A DNA stretch of 64,000 nucleotides, taken from NCBI GenBank assembly GCA_035518375.1, contig DATIXQ010000130.1:19286-83285 (forward strand), written 5' to 3'. Positions 28,833-37,883 of this stretch are shown here, piece after piece; the first letter of the stretch is position 1, and each line of letters opens with the position of its first letter. Source of the DNA: DATJLY01 sp035518375 (GTDB taxonomy: Bacteria; Pseudomonadota; Alphaproteobacteria; ATCC43930; CGMCC-115725). Made by a program: the position numbers and the translations under genes. The notes beneath the pieces were generated by a model. That model worked only from the letters and a program-made list of their open reading frames with translations. It was not told the DNA's origin and did not search any database.

Positions 28833-29819
28833 TCAGAACTTCACCGGCACGAACTGTTCGGTGAGGATCTCGTCGTCCTTGGGCTCGCGGTCGAGGAGCC
28901 CCATGTCGACGAAGGATTTCTTCAGCACCGCGATCGCGGTCGGATCGAAGCTCCCGGTGTCGGACAGCATCGTGAGCTCGTAATCGTACGACCGGTCGGC
29001 GATCGACTGGCTCTCATGCAACGCGTCCTCGGCGATGCGCGAGGTCTCGGTCTTGTTGGCCTTCATGAACGCGATCGACGCGAAAAATCCCTTGAGGAAG
29101 CGATCGACCAAGCCAGGATTATCGTGAATGAGCGAGTTCCGCGCGAAGATGACATGAGAATGGAAGTGCGGCGCGAATTGCGCCAGGTGCACGAGGATGC
29201 GGCCCTTATTCTCGTCCGACAGCTTGAATCCCAGCTCGACCGGATCGACGATGGCGTCCGCCTCGTTGGTGAGAAGCGCGGCAACGTTCGCCTGAACCGA
29301 GCCTTGCGCCACGGTTTTTACGTCGTCCTTGCTCCATCCTTGGGCCAGCGCCATCTGCCAGACGAGCCATTGCGCGACCGAGGGTGCGCCGGGCATGGCG
29401 AGCAGCTTGCCCTTGAGATCCGCGACCGAGCGCAAGGGCGAATCCTGGCGGACGATGATGACGACCGTACGCGGCTCGGCGGCAAAGGCGGCCACGGCCC
29501 GCACGGGCGAGCCTTTCGCGGGGAAAGCAAGGTCGGTCCCCGCCGCGAGGCCGAAATCGAGGCTGTCGGACGCAAGCGCCTGCTGCAGCTTGTTGCCGTT
29601 GCCCATGTCGACGATCTCGAGCTCTATGCCGTAGCGGGCGAAGATGTGCTCCGCCGCGCCGACATCGACCGGCAGGAACGCCCACAGACTGCCGAGCGAC
29701 TTGCCGACGCGGACATGGTCGGCCGCAAGTGCCGGCACAAGCGCGCCGAACCAAAGCGCAGCGCCGATAGCGAGCGCGCGCAGAGGCCGCGAGCTAGAGA
29801 TCGAGCGTCGCCGGAACAA
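28833..29819 (-). CDS. NMT1-family periplasmic binding protein B
   Basis: A 328-residue substrate-binding protein, paralogous to protein A (shared WAFLP, ALAS-S-DFGL, EPRTV-IIV, WQM-AQGWSK-DVK). Signal peptide about residues 1-33 (ends ALA before ADHVRVG). The start is TTG 29819, overlapping the end of the Pht5-like gene by 26 bases, so the two are translated together. No transporter components are adjacent. Confidence 0.8.
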   Translation of the reverse strand: MFRRRSISSSRPLRALAIGAALWFGALVPALAADHVRVGKSLGSLWAFLPVDVGAAEHIFARYGIELEIVDMGNGNKLQQALASDSLDFGLAAGTDLAFPAKGSPVRAVAAFAAEPRTVVIIVRQDSPLRSVADLKGKLLAMPGAPSVAQWLVWQMALAQGWSKDDVKTVAQGSVQANVAALLTNEADAIVDPVELGFKLSDENKGRILVHLAQFAPHFHSHVIFARNSLIHDNPGLVDRFLKGFFASIAFMKANKTETSRIAEDALHESQSIADRSYDYELTMLSDTGSFDPTAIAVLKKSFVDMGLLDREPKDDEILTEQFVPVKF

Positions 29820-30798
29820 ACAGTTCCTCGATCGGCATCCGCCGCGAGATATAGCCTTGCTCGTGCGCGTAGCGCACGAAGGTTTCCATCACCTGGCGGT
29901 TCTGCGCGAAACCGTGCCGGTAGGGATCGTCGCCATAAGCCGCGCGCTGCTCTTCGAGCAGGAACATGCTGTCGACATAGGACACCATCTTCTCGGTCTG
30001 GCAGCATTCATCGGCGCATTTCTGGGCCGCGACGAAAGCCTCGTAAAGGCTCGACGCGACCCACGGCTCGCGCTCGGCCAAGTCCTTCTTCATCACAATG
30101 GTGTGGCTCACCGGCACATAGCCGAGGCGCCGGACGAGGCGTTGCACCTCGGCCTGGCAATCGGGGAAAAGCCGCCTGATCCAAGGTTCGCGGTTCCGAA
30201 ATTCCACGGGCACGCGCGGGCTGAAGATGGCGTCGACCTCGCCGTCGCGCAGTTTTTGCGCCGCGGTCTTGCCGGGCCGCAACTCGACCGTGACGGATTT
30301 CGGAATGATGTAGCCCGCGCCCTCCGGCTCGCCGCTCACCCACGTCACCTGCTCGGGCGCGAGTCCGTAATGGTCCTTGAAGAGGCCGCGCAGCCACAAA
30401 TTCACCGTGTAGCGATAGCCCTCGACACCGATGCGCTTGCCGGCGAGGTCGGCGGGCCGTGTTGCGGGCGAATCCGCGCGCGTATAGACGTAGGCGAGGA
30501 TCGGATCGCGCAGCGGGAAGATCGGAATGGCAATACACGGCTCACCCCGGTCGAGCGCCGCGACAAACCACGAAAGCGAAATCTCGGCGGCGTCGTATTC
30601 CTCGTAGACCGGACGATGACAAAAATCGCCGACCCATTGATTGGTGGCGCTGAGCGCGATGCCCTTTGCCGTAACGTGCCCGTCGATCAGCGGCCGCGTG
30701 CGGTCGTAATCGGCGAACGCGATGGTGATCGGCCGCTGAGCGTCTTGATGCGCGCGTCCGTGCTCGGCGACTGCAACTCCGCTCGCGGCTGACCTCAT
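29794..30798 (-). CDS. 4,5-dihydroxyphthalate decarboxylase (Pht5)-like / NMT1-fold protein
   Basis: A 334-residue protein. The beginning (ITIAFADYDRTRPLIDGHV) and EISLSWFVAALDRGEP match the Pht5 4,5-dihydroxyphthalate decarboxylase family, which shares its fold with NMT1 binding proteins. There is no signal peptide, so a cytoplasmic enzyme is favoured over a binding protein, but many relatives are annotated simply as binding proteins. ATG 30798 has GAGGA 8 bases upstream; a GTG at 30819 is less likely. It is near a phthalate-dioxygenase-like gene, which supports an aromatic-acid role. Confidence 0.65.
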   Translation of the reverse strand: MRSAASGVAVAEHGRAHQDAQRPITIAFADYDRTRPLIDGHVTAKGIALSATNQWVGDFCHRPVYEEYDAAEISLSWFVAALDRGEPCIAIPIFPLRDPILAYVYTRADSPATRPADLAGKRIGVEGYRYTVNLWLRGLFKDHYGLAPEQVTWVSGEPEGAGYIIPKSVTVELRPGKTAAQKLRDGEVDAIFSPRVPVEFRNREPWIRRLFPDCQAEVQRLVRRLGYVPVSHTIVMKKDLAEREPWVASSLYEAFVAAQKCADECCQTEKMVSYVDSMFLLEEQRAAYGDDPYRHGFAQNRQVMETFVRYAHEQGYISRRMPIEELFVPATLDL

Positions 30799-30853
30799 GA
30801 CAGGATCCTCACGCAGCACTGGAGAAAAATTCTATGAACCCTGCGCACTTTAT

Positions 30854-31723
30854 TCAAGAACGGCGATGACGTTGCCCGCGAGACTCCTTTGCTTGTTTCG
30901 CGATCGCGTCCAGGCGCTCGCCAAGACGATTAAGCTCCCATTGGTGGGCGAGCGCAGCGGCATTGTCCCACGTCGGTGTTTGACTCCTGAGCGATGGCAG
31001 AGGCGCGGACTTATCCATCGTGGCGATCGAGCGATAGAGACGCAGCTCTTTTGCCTGCGTCGCGCAGCGGCCATCCTTGAGCGCAGCTTCCAAGGTCCCA
31101 TATTTGCGCAACAGGGCGGCGGCGCCCTTGGGTCCTACGCCCTTCGCTCCAGGTAGCCCGTCCGAAGGGTCGCCACGAAGAGCGATGAAGTCGGGAACTT
31201 GGCCGGGATCGACCCCGTACCGGTCGCGCACTTCCGCAGGCCCGATCCGCGCCATCATGCCGCCACCCAGAGGCTGAAGAATCGTCGTGCTCTCGGGGGC
31301 GAGCTGAAAGGCGTCTCGGTCCCCCGTTGCGATGGTGACGGTGCCGCCCCGGCGCTCCTCTCGGGCGGCGGCCGCAGCGAGAAAGTCGTCGGCCTCGTAG
31401 CCCGGAGCTTTGGCATTGACGAAACCACAGGCGCTGACGAATTGCGGTAGTACCCCGAGCTGTTCCACCAACTCGTCATCGAAGTGACGCCCGGCTTGGT
31501 AACCCGCAAACGCCTCGTGCCGAAAGGTCGCGGCTTCGAGCGTATCCCACGCGACAAGAACGGCACGCGGACGCTCGTCTTCGTAAAGGCGCAGGAGGAA
31601 GTTGGCGAATCCGACGATTGCTCCGCCGCCCTTGTTACCTCGGCGTCGAATGGTCTTCGGGAGGGCGTGATAGGATCGATGTGCGAAGGAATCGCCATCG
31701 ATGACAAGCAGAGGCTGGCTCAC
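30854..31723 (-). CDS. stand-alone 5'-3' exonuclease / flap endonuclease (PolA N-terminal domain-like)
   Basis: A 289-residue FEN-type nuclease. Acidic PIN-domain sites: D9/D11 (VIDGDSF), YEADD near residue 110 and TGDRDAFQL; then the H3TH DNA-binding motif LPGAKGVGPKGAAALL. It corresponds to the N-terminal exonuclease domain of DNA polymerase I without the polymerase. I chose GTG 31723, with AAGGGA upstream; the longer open frame is out-of-gene sequence. It is followed by the Pht5-like gene on the same strand, with no obvious functional link. Confidence 0.8.
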   Translation of the reverse strand: MSQPLLVIDGDSFAHRSYHALPKTIRRRGNKGGGAIVGFANFLLRLYEDERPRAVLVAWDTLEAATFRHEAFAGYQAGRHFDDELVEQLGVLPQFVSACGFVNAKAPGYEADDFLAAAAAREERRGGTVTIATGDRDAFQLAPESTTILQPLGGGMMARIGPAEVRDRYGVDPGQVPDFIALRGDPSDGLPGAKGVGPKGAAALLRKYGTLEAALKDGRCATQAKELRLYRSIATMDKSAPLPSLRSQTPTWDNAAALAHQWELNRLGERLDAIAKQAKESRGQRHRRS

Positions 31724-31779
31724 GACTTTCCCTTGAGGTCCCCCCCCGTGTTGTTTTCTTAGCTCGAAAGCGGGCCTCT

Positions 31780-32871
31780 CTATGAGAACGGCTCGAATTC
31801 GCGCAACGCCGGGATGACGTGCTCGCCGAAGAGCCGGATTGAGCGCATCATATCTGGTTCCGCGAGATTGCCGAAATTGAATTCGCCCATGAAGACATTG
31901 AAATGGCCCTCCGCCGCCAGCCGCTTCAGCTTCGCGGCGACAGTGTCGGGCGAACCTAGAATGATGAGTTCGTTGCTCAGCAGATAGTCTGGATCGAGGA
32001 GATTCCGCACGATCTCCCCTCCTTTGAAATCTCCCTTCTCCTCGTGACGCCTCGCCCCCTCTTCCTGCGCCCGCTTGAGCTCGGCGAGAGTCCGCGGGTT
32101 TCCGAAGAAGCCGCGATAGGCTTGGCTTGCGTCCTTTAATGCCTTTTCGATAGCGCGTCCGTCGGTCTCGTCGACATAGACAACCGTCGAATAGCCGATC
32201 CGCGGTTTCGTCTCCCATCCCGCACGCTTCCATTGTGCCAAGTACTCTGCGTAGCGCGGACACGCATCCGCGCGCGGGTAAGTGATGAAATAGCCTGTGT
32301 TGATTCCTTCCCTTGCGCAGAATTCCAAGGTCGGAGGATCCCGCGTCTCGATCCACAAGGGCGGATGCGGGCGCTGCATTGGGAGTACCGAAAGAGCCAC
32401 ATCCTTCGCGTGATGAAAGCGGCCCTCGAACGAGAAGGGCGCCTCGCCTGCATACGCGGCGCGCAGGAATGGCACGAATTCGAGCGTGAGCTCGCGCTTC
32501 GTATTGAAATCGGCGTTGAAGGGCGAAAAGAAGCGAGGCGATACGCCGGGGACGAGGCCTATCTCAAGGCGGCCGCCAAGCATCTGGTCGGCCAGGGCGA
32601 TTTCCTCCACGAGCCGCATCGAATTGTGGAGCGGCACCACATGGCCCATGGCGCCGAGCCGGATACGGCGCGTACGCGTCCCCGCCGCCACCGCATAGAG
32701 ATTGCAGGACGACATCCAGCTCTCGTCACGTGAGAAATGATGCTCGACCGAGAAGCCATAGTCGAATCCGAGCTCGTCGCAGAGTTGAAGTTCGCGCCAC
32801 AGCTGCGCATAGCGCTCGGCGGCCGTCATCCCGGCCTTGCCCCAGACATGAGAGAAGTGGGCGAATTGCAT
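31780..32871 (-). CDS. LLM-class flavin-dependent oxidoreductase
   Basis: A 363-residue luciferase-like oxidoreductase beginning MQFAHFSHVWGKAGMT, with LGFDYGFSVEHHFS, MLGGRLEIGLVPGVSPRFF and a C-terminal LIILGSPDTVAAKL. The ATG at 32871 matches the usual N-terminus of the family; an earlier GTG-type extension adds a basic, unconserved leader. No reductase partner is adjacent. Substrate unknown. Confidence 0.8.
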   Translation of the reverse strand: MQFAHFSHVWGKAGMTAAERYAQLWRELQLCDELGFDYGFSVEHHFSRDESWMSSCNLYAVAAGTRTRRIRLGAMGHVVPLHNSMRLVEEIALADQMLGGRLEIGLVPGVSPRFFSPFNADFNTKRELTLEFVPFLRAAYAGEAPFSFEGRFHHAKDVALSVLPMQRPHPPLWIETRDPPTLEFCAREGINTGYFITYPRADACPRYAEYLAQWKRAGWETKPRIGYSTVVYVDETDGRAIEKALKDASQAYRGFFGNPRTLAELKRAQEEGARRHEEKGDFKGGEIVRNLLDPDYLLSNELIILGSPDTVAAKLKRLAAEGHFNVFMGEFNFGNLAEPDMMRSIRLFGEHVIPALREFEPFS

Positions 32872-33063
32872 GGGGCTGAGATTAGATCGTTCTGGATGCC
32901 TGGGCCAAGGAGATCGGGTTACCAAAGCATGTTAACGGCTGCTCGCAACAAGTCAGCCTTGCGCCCAGTTCGACCGCGCGGGCAATGCCGGCCGCTTCTC
33001 GAAAGCGGACGTTGGGTCGCGACATGCGCAAAGATCGACATGCGGGAAGAACCGACATATTGG

Positions 33064-35022
33064 TTATTTCACCATCGGTGAGGCCAAGCTCATTGGTGCC
33101 GTCATTCGCTTAGGCAGAATGACTTGGTCGCCGACGGAATATAGAAGGCAAGAACCGTCTTGTCCGTTCCGCTGCGGGTCCGCGTTGCATTGCGCCAGCG
33201 CCTGTTCCTCAGCCTCGCGCTGCGTCGGCGTGCCGCTGGCGATGAAGATCCGCCCCCACGGATGAAATGCGGCGGCCTTGGCGCCTTGCGTCCCCCGATA
33301 GTCAGCAACGTCCGAGCGCCGTCGTACATTTTCGTCGATTGCCGGAATCTGCTGCGGATCGAAGAGCCCGTCATATTCGGTGCGTGCCATCGCTCGGCGC
33401 GGCCAGCTGCCGTCCGCGGCAACCGGACCTTCGAATGTTTCGTCCACGGCGACCAACACGCACGCCCCTCCGAAACGCGCCTCGCAACCTTCGAGAACAC
33501 CCGCTTCTGCTGCCGCTTGTGTGCCGAGCCCCGATCTGCGCCAGCTGTTCGCCGGCGGGAACACCGCGATCGCCTTGTGTCCGCTCGAATTCTGATACGC
33601 CTCGATTTGCGCTTCGCGCACTGCCGCCGGTTGCGACGGCGCAATTGTTGCCATCTTGCTCGAGAGGACCGATCGAAAGCGATCGGTAGACGGAGAACTT
33701 GGTGCGGCCACAGGCCCAGACGGCGGCGCCGGAGTGATCGGCATCGTGGACCGCAAAGGCAACACCACCCTGTTTCCCGCAGCGTAGAGAAAGCACGGAC
33801 CTGGCGCGTCGGTATGCGGTCGGTCGTTGCAGGCGCGCAAAGCCTGTTCTTCTGCGGCGCGCTGGCTTGGCGCATTCGTCACAACGAAAATGTTGCCATT
33901 GGCATGATAGGCGATTGCCTTCGGCCCAAGGCTCGTCGCATAGCCCGCGACGTCCGGCCGCTGCTGATCCTTCTCCCGCACGCCCGGAAGCCGTTCGGGA
34001 TTGAACAGGCCCGCATAACGAACGCGCGGCATGTCGCGGATGGCGCGTGTTCGATCGGACCCCGCCGGCGAGACCGCGTCGTCGGTGCCAAGCACCACGC
34101 ACGGCTCATCATAGGATAGTTGGCATTTCTCCAGCACCTTCTCCTCGGCGAGCTCGCGGGTCGGCCAATCGCCGCTCCGCCACGTGCCCTCGGCATGCGG
34201 TGCAAGGGCTATCGCGCGATGCGCGCCCAGCTTCGCAAAGGCGCTCGCCGTGTTTTCTCGGTATTTGGGTGATGTCCCGGGCGCGCTCTCGGCCAACGCC
34301 TTGACGAGACTCTGCTCGATGTCTGGCGCCGGACCGCTGTTACCGCCGCGCGCAAGCCACCAGCTTCCGCCCGCCGCTATGGCGAGCATCACGGCGACGG
34401 ACGCCCCGATGCCGATTGTCATTCTTTTGTGCGACGAGCGATCCACGACGACGGCAGGCGCTCGCCGCGGCTCGCTGACCGGAATCTCGGGAAGCGTTGC
34501 GATGTCCGTCGCCATGAGGCCAAACACCCCGACCGCACGCGCGATATTCTTCACCATATGCTCGCCGAGATCCGCAAAGGACAGAGATAGCTTGTCTCTG
34601 ATCTGCTCGTTAGCTGCGCGGGAAATGCAGACACCACCTGGCTCGCAAAGAGACTCGAGCCGAGCCGCGACGTTTACGCCATCGCCGAAAATATCTTCGC
34701 CGTCGATGATGATGTCGCCGATATTCACGCCAATGCGAAAAACAATCCTCCTCTCCTCCGACACTTGCGCATTCCGCGACAGCATCCCGCGTTGAATTGC
34801 GACCGCGCAGGCGATCGCATCGACGACGCTCGCAAATTCGAGAAGCAGGCCGTCGCCCGTGGTCTTTACCAAGCGCCCGCGATGCGCAGCGATAACCGAA
34901 TCGATCAGCTCTCGCCTGTGCGCGTTGAGTGCGACGAGTGTACCCATCTCGTCCGCGCCCATGAGGCGGCTGTATCCCACGACATCCATGACCATGATTG
35001 CCGCAAGCCGACGCTCAACCAT
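33064..35022 (-). CDS. class III adenylate/guanylate cyclase with repeated periplasmic modules
   Basis: A 652-residue membrane-anchored cyclase. Residues about 1-175 are the catalytic domain (metal Asp in VMDVVGYSRLM, KTTGDGLLLEF, RIGVNIGD, GDGVNVAARLE). A transmembrane helix lies near 205-225. The periplasmic half contains four related modules (near residues 255, 345, 465 and 560), each with HKAIA/PKAIA-type strand, Ala/Glu-rich helix, L-x-x-C and a later Cys-x-x-Y/V; modules 2 and 4 end GNRVVLP / GDQVILP. Presumably senses a periplasmic signal and makes cAMP. ATG 35022 has GGAG 6 bases upstream. Confidence 0.8.
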   Translation of the reverse strand: MVERRLAAIMVMDVVGYSRLMGADEMGTLVALNAHRRELIDSVIAAHRGRLVKTTGDGLLLEFASVVDAIACAVAIQRGMLSRNAQVSEERRIVFRIGVNIGDIIIDGEDIFGDGVNVAARLESLCEPGGVCISRAANEQIRDKLSLSFADLGEHMVKNIARAVGVFGLMATDIATLPEIPVSEPRRAPAVVVDRSSHKRMTIGIGASVAVMLAIAAGGSWWLARGGNSGPAPDIEQSLVKALAESAPGTSPKYRENTASAFAKLGAHRAIALAPHAEGTWRSGDWPTRELAEEKVLEKCQLSYDEPCVVLGTDDAVSPAGSDRTRAIRDMPRVRYAGLFNPERLPGVREKDQQRPDVAGYATSLGPKAIAYHANGNIFVVTNAPSQRAAEEQALRACNDRPHTDAPGPCFLYAAGNRVVLPLRSTMPITPAPPSGPVAAPSSPSTDRFRSVLSSKMATIAPSQPAAVREAQIEAYQNSSGHKAIAVFPPANSWRRSGLGTQAAAEAGVLEGCEARFGGACVLVAVDETFEGPVAADGSWPRRAMARTEYDGLFDPQQIPAIDENVRRRSDVADYRGTQGAKAAAFHPWGRIFIASGTPTQREAEEQALAQCNADPQRNGQDGSCLLYSVGDQVILPKRMTAPMSLASPMVK

Positions 35023-35325
35023 GCGCTTCTCCACGTGCTTCGCGATCGGACCAGACAGCGACCTGCGGTCGGGAACGTTTAGGCCAGTTTACCCGCACAC
35101 GCTGATCGTAGAAGCGCAATGTCACCGAACCCCGGTCAAAATCGGACCGCCAACGGCGGTGTTGCGATAAGCTGCGGATGATAAAGTCGTCCGCACCATC
35201 GGCGCCGGGTGTGCGGCCGTCTGAAAGGAGCGCTATGATATGATACCCGTTCTACGAGGCATAACTGGTAGCGGCGGTCGCGCCGGCCTCCATTTGACAA
35301 AGAAGAAAGGACGCGAAGCACTACC
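35023..35325. other. 303-base intergenic region
   Basis: Divergent spacer between the cyclase and an LLM gene. I see no credible ORF. It includes a TTGACA at 35294-35299 pointing toward the LLM gene and a TATGAT-like string near 35234, but the spacing does not make a convincing sigma-70 promoter, so I list none. Confidence 0.4.
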
Positions 35326-36303
35326 ATGAAGTTCTGCATGCATCTTAGCACTCGCATCCAAGACAAACGGAATGAACTTCCGCTCATCAACTGCCTGACC
35401 GACCTCGCGCTTGAGGCAGATACCAGTGGCTTCAGCGCGATCTCACTGACGGAGCACCACCTTCACGAGAATCAAGGCTATCAGAATTCGCTCTTGTTCG
35501 CGTGCGCGCTGGCGCCTCGACTGACGCAGGCAACGCTCATTCTCGCCACGGTCAATCCGGCGCTGCATCACCCGGTGCGGCTCGTCGAGTCGTGCAATCT
35601 GATCGACCAGCTGAACTCCGGGCGGCTCGTCGTCGTTTTCGGCCCCGGATTCAAGGACACCGACCTTGTGGCGTTCGGGCGTGATCTCGCGGAGCGCAAC
35701 ACACTGTTCGAGCAAGGGATGCGTACGGTCGTCGACATCTGGGGCTACGACGGTACAGGCGGACCGCTCGAGTTCGCGGTAGGCGCGGACCGTGGAAGGC
35801 TCGACGTCGCCGTCAACCCTTCGTCCTTCCGCAAGCCGCACCCCATCCTGGCACGCGGGACGCTCAATCAGGCAGCGATCGCTGATACCGCCGCCCGCGG
35901 CTGGCCGGTGTTCACGGCGATAAAGGACCCGGTGGGGGCTCGTGAGCAGATGGCCCTCTATCATGTGGCGCTTGCAGCCTCCGGCCACGACGCGGAGACG
36001 ATCAGGCTTGCCCGGGAATGGTCGGCGGTGGGGAAGGCCGTGCACGTGGCGGAGACTGACGAACAGGCCAGGTCGGAGGCCGAGGCTTACTTCGTCAAGA
36101 ACCCGAGCGGGGCGATTGCGCGCAACGCCGACGACATGATCTGCGGCAGCCCGGACACCGTCACACGCGCGATGCGCGCTTTTGCAGCGTGCGGCGTAGG
36201 GGTGATGATTTGCGGGTTCCTCATCGACCTCGAAAACCCGTCGCAGCTTCGTCGCAGTGTCCGTCTGTTCAAGGAAGAGGTCATCCCGGCAGCAGGCGCG
36301 TGA
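35326..36303 (+). CDS. LLM-class flavin-dependent oxidoreductase
   Basis: A 325-residue luciferase-like protein: MKFCMHLSTRI start, ALEADTSGFSAISLTEHHL, LIDQLNSGRLVVVFGPG and a C-terminal ICGSPDTVTRAMRAF. The usual 320-350 residue length. A weak AAGGA lies about 18 bases upstream of ATG 35326. It stands alone, followed by a convergent DoxX-like gene. Confidence 0.8.
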   Translation: MKFCMHLSTRIQDKRNELPLINCLTDLALEADTSGFSAISLTEHHLHENQGYQNSLLFACALAPRLTQATLILATVNPALHHPVRLVESCNLIDQLNSGRLVVVFGPGFKDTDLVAFGRDLAERNTLFEQGMRTVVDIWGYDGTGGPLEFAVGADRGRLDVAVNPSSFRKPHPILARGTLNQAAIADTAARGWPVFTAIKDPVGAREQMALYHVALAASGHDAETIRLAREWSAVGKAVHVAETDEQARSEAEAYFVKNPSGAIARNADDMICGSPDTVTRAMRAFAACGVGVMICGFLIDLENPSQLRRSVRLFKEEVIPAAGA

Positions 36304-36356
36304 GGCGATGTCCCAACCCGGCCCATCACTTTGGGACATTCTACGGCTGAATGAGC

Positions 36357-36983
36357 TCAGCTAATCCATTCGATAATTGGCGAGCGACGCGGACGCGCAA
36401 CGAGGATCGCGTCGATACCAAGACTTCGCCCGTAGCGGTGCACCGTAAAGACAAGCTGCAGCACGAGCAGGAAGAAATATGTCCACGGCCACTCGCCCGG
36501 TGCGCTATAGAGGCCGAGCCAGAGATTAAGTATCTGCAGCGCGCCGATCGCGCCCCAAAGCCGCACGAAGACGCCTAGAATGAGGGAAATCGCGGTCAGA
36601 AGCTCCGCGCCGTACACCATCGGCGCGAACAGATAGAAGTGCGGCAGGACAATGTGATTGACGAAGTCGGCCTGGGCCGGGATCGCTGCGGATTTGCCTT
36701 CGACCGTCATCCAATAGGCGAGGCCCGTGTCGCCGAATTTGCTCTCCGGATGATCGGTATAATAGGGTGGCAGCTTCCACAACGTTTGCTGCCACCACAT
36801 GCTGCCGATGAAGAAGCGGAAGGCCCAGTTCCAGATGTGGTTGGCCTGCCGCTGCTCGGGAATGGTGCGCCAAACGTAAATTGCAATGGCGATGCTGCCG
36901 ATCACCAGGGCCCAGAAGACGATGGTCGTAAAGCCTGCCTGCAGCATGAACTGGGCGACGTCGTTCCACGGATTCGGGTTCAT
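36357..36983 (-). CDS. DoxX/DoxD-like membrane protein
   Basis: A 208-residue protein with about four or five transmembrane helices. The central AFRFFIGSMWWQQTLWKLPP and the later FAPMVYGAELLTAISLILGVFVRLWG match the DoxX/TQO-small-subunit family. ATG 36983 has GGGAGGAGAG upstream. Function in this family is variable (quinone-linked redox, detoxification); none is assigned. Confidence 0.7.
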   Translation of the reverse strand: MNPNPWNDVAQFMLQAGFTTIVFWALVIGSIAIAIYVWRTIPEQRQANHIWNWAFRFFIGSMWWQQTLWKLPPYYTDHPESKFGDTGLAYWMTVEGKSAAIPAQADFVNHIVLPHFYLFAPMVYGAELLTAISLILGVFVRLWGAIGALQILNLWLGLYSAPGEWPWTYFFLLVLQLVFTVHRYGRSLGIDAILVARPRRSPIIEWIS

Positions 36984-37097
36984 CGCGTCTCTCCTCCCAC
37001 CTTCGCCTACTCTTCCCAAAGGTTCCCGGAAAACCAGAGACTCGGGCCGGCCGTCTTTCGAGCCGTCACAAAGAATTGCGGAATTTCCCGGTCCGTT

Positions 37098-37883
37098 TCA
37101 TGAATTCTTCCCCCCTTTCAATCCGGCCGGCACCGGATCCTCCCGCTCGAGTGTGACCCGCGCCAGGGTGAGCAAAATTCGCACGCTTGCCCGCACAGTG
37201 CCGGCGAGGCTGCCCGAGACTTTTGACGCGCCTCCGGCGCGGCGACGATGCGGCACCGGCAGCTCGAGGATGCGGAGTCCGGCGCGAACCGCCCGAATCT
37301 GCATCTCGAGATTCCAGCCATAGGTCATTTCGCGCATGCCGAGCCGGAAGAGCGCGTCGAGCGTGATTGCGCGGAACGGCGCCATATCCGTGTAGCGCAC
37401 GCCGTAGAGGAGGCGGAGCACGGCGCCCACCGCATAGCCGGCGACAAGCTGGTGCGCGCTCATGCTGCCCGGCTCGCGCTCGCCGCGGCTGCGCGAGCCG
37501 ATCACGAAGTCTGCGTCGCCGCCGAGAATGGGCGTGACAAGCTCCGAGATCCGCCCGGGGCAGTCGCTGCCGTCGCCATCGAGAAAGACCGCGATCGCGC
37601 AGGTCTCCGCCGCCGCACGCGCGCCAGCGAGGCAAGCGCGGCCATAGCCGCGCCGCCGCTCGACGACGACGCGTGCGCCGGCGGTGGCCGCGCGCTCCAC
37701 TGTCCGGTCCGCGCTTCCGCCGTCAACCACGACGATTTCGTCGACGATCTCGCGCGGCGCCTCGGCCAAAACGAGCGGGATCGCCTCCTCCTCGTTCAGA
37801 ACCGGAATCACGAGTGCGATGCGCGGCCGTGGGGCGGTCAATGCGGTGCCGGTCACGAGGCCGCTCCGCCTCAGAGGCTCCAT
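37098..37883 (-). CDS. GT2 family glycosyltransferase (dolichyl-phosphate-mannose-synthase-like)
   Basis: A 261-residue GT-A enzyme. IALVIPVLNEEEAI, IVVVDGGSADRTVE and the metal-binding FLDGDGSDCPG define family 2; YTDMAPFRAI and a C-terminal RRRAGGASKV resemble polyprenyl-phosphate glycosyltransferases. It overlaps the radical SAM gene by 13 bases and is the last gene of the operon that starts at about 41.8 kb. Likely glycosylates a lipid carrier or a product of that operon. Confidence 0.8.
   Translation of the reverse strand: MEPLRRSGLVTGTALTAPRPRIALVIPVLNEEEAIPLVLAEAPREIVDEIVVVDGGSADRTVERAATAGARVVVERRRGYGRACLAGARAAAETCAIAVFLDGDGSDCPGRISELVTPILGGDADFVIGSRSRGEREPGSMSAHQLVAGYAVGAVLRLLYGVRYTDMAPFRAITLDALFRLGMREMTYGWNLEMQIRAVRAGLRILELPVPHRRRAGGASKVSGSLAGTVRASVRILLTLARVTLEREDPVPAGLKGGKNS

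Noticed and set aside
31780..32356. N-terminal extension of the exonuclease reading frame past 31723
   Set aside because: The extension is the shadow of the LLM gene; GTG 31723 has a ribosome site and opens directly on the PIN-domain motif.
35294..35299. TTGACA as a -35 box upstream of the 35326 LLM gene
   Set aside because: No -10 element at proper spacing before the start; too weak to list as a promoter.
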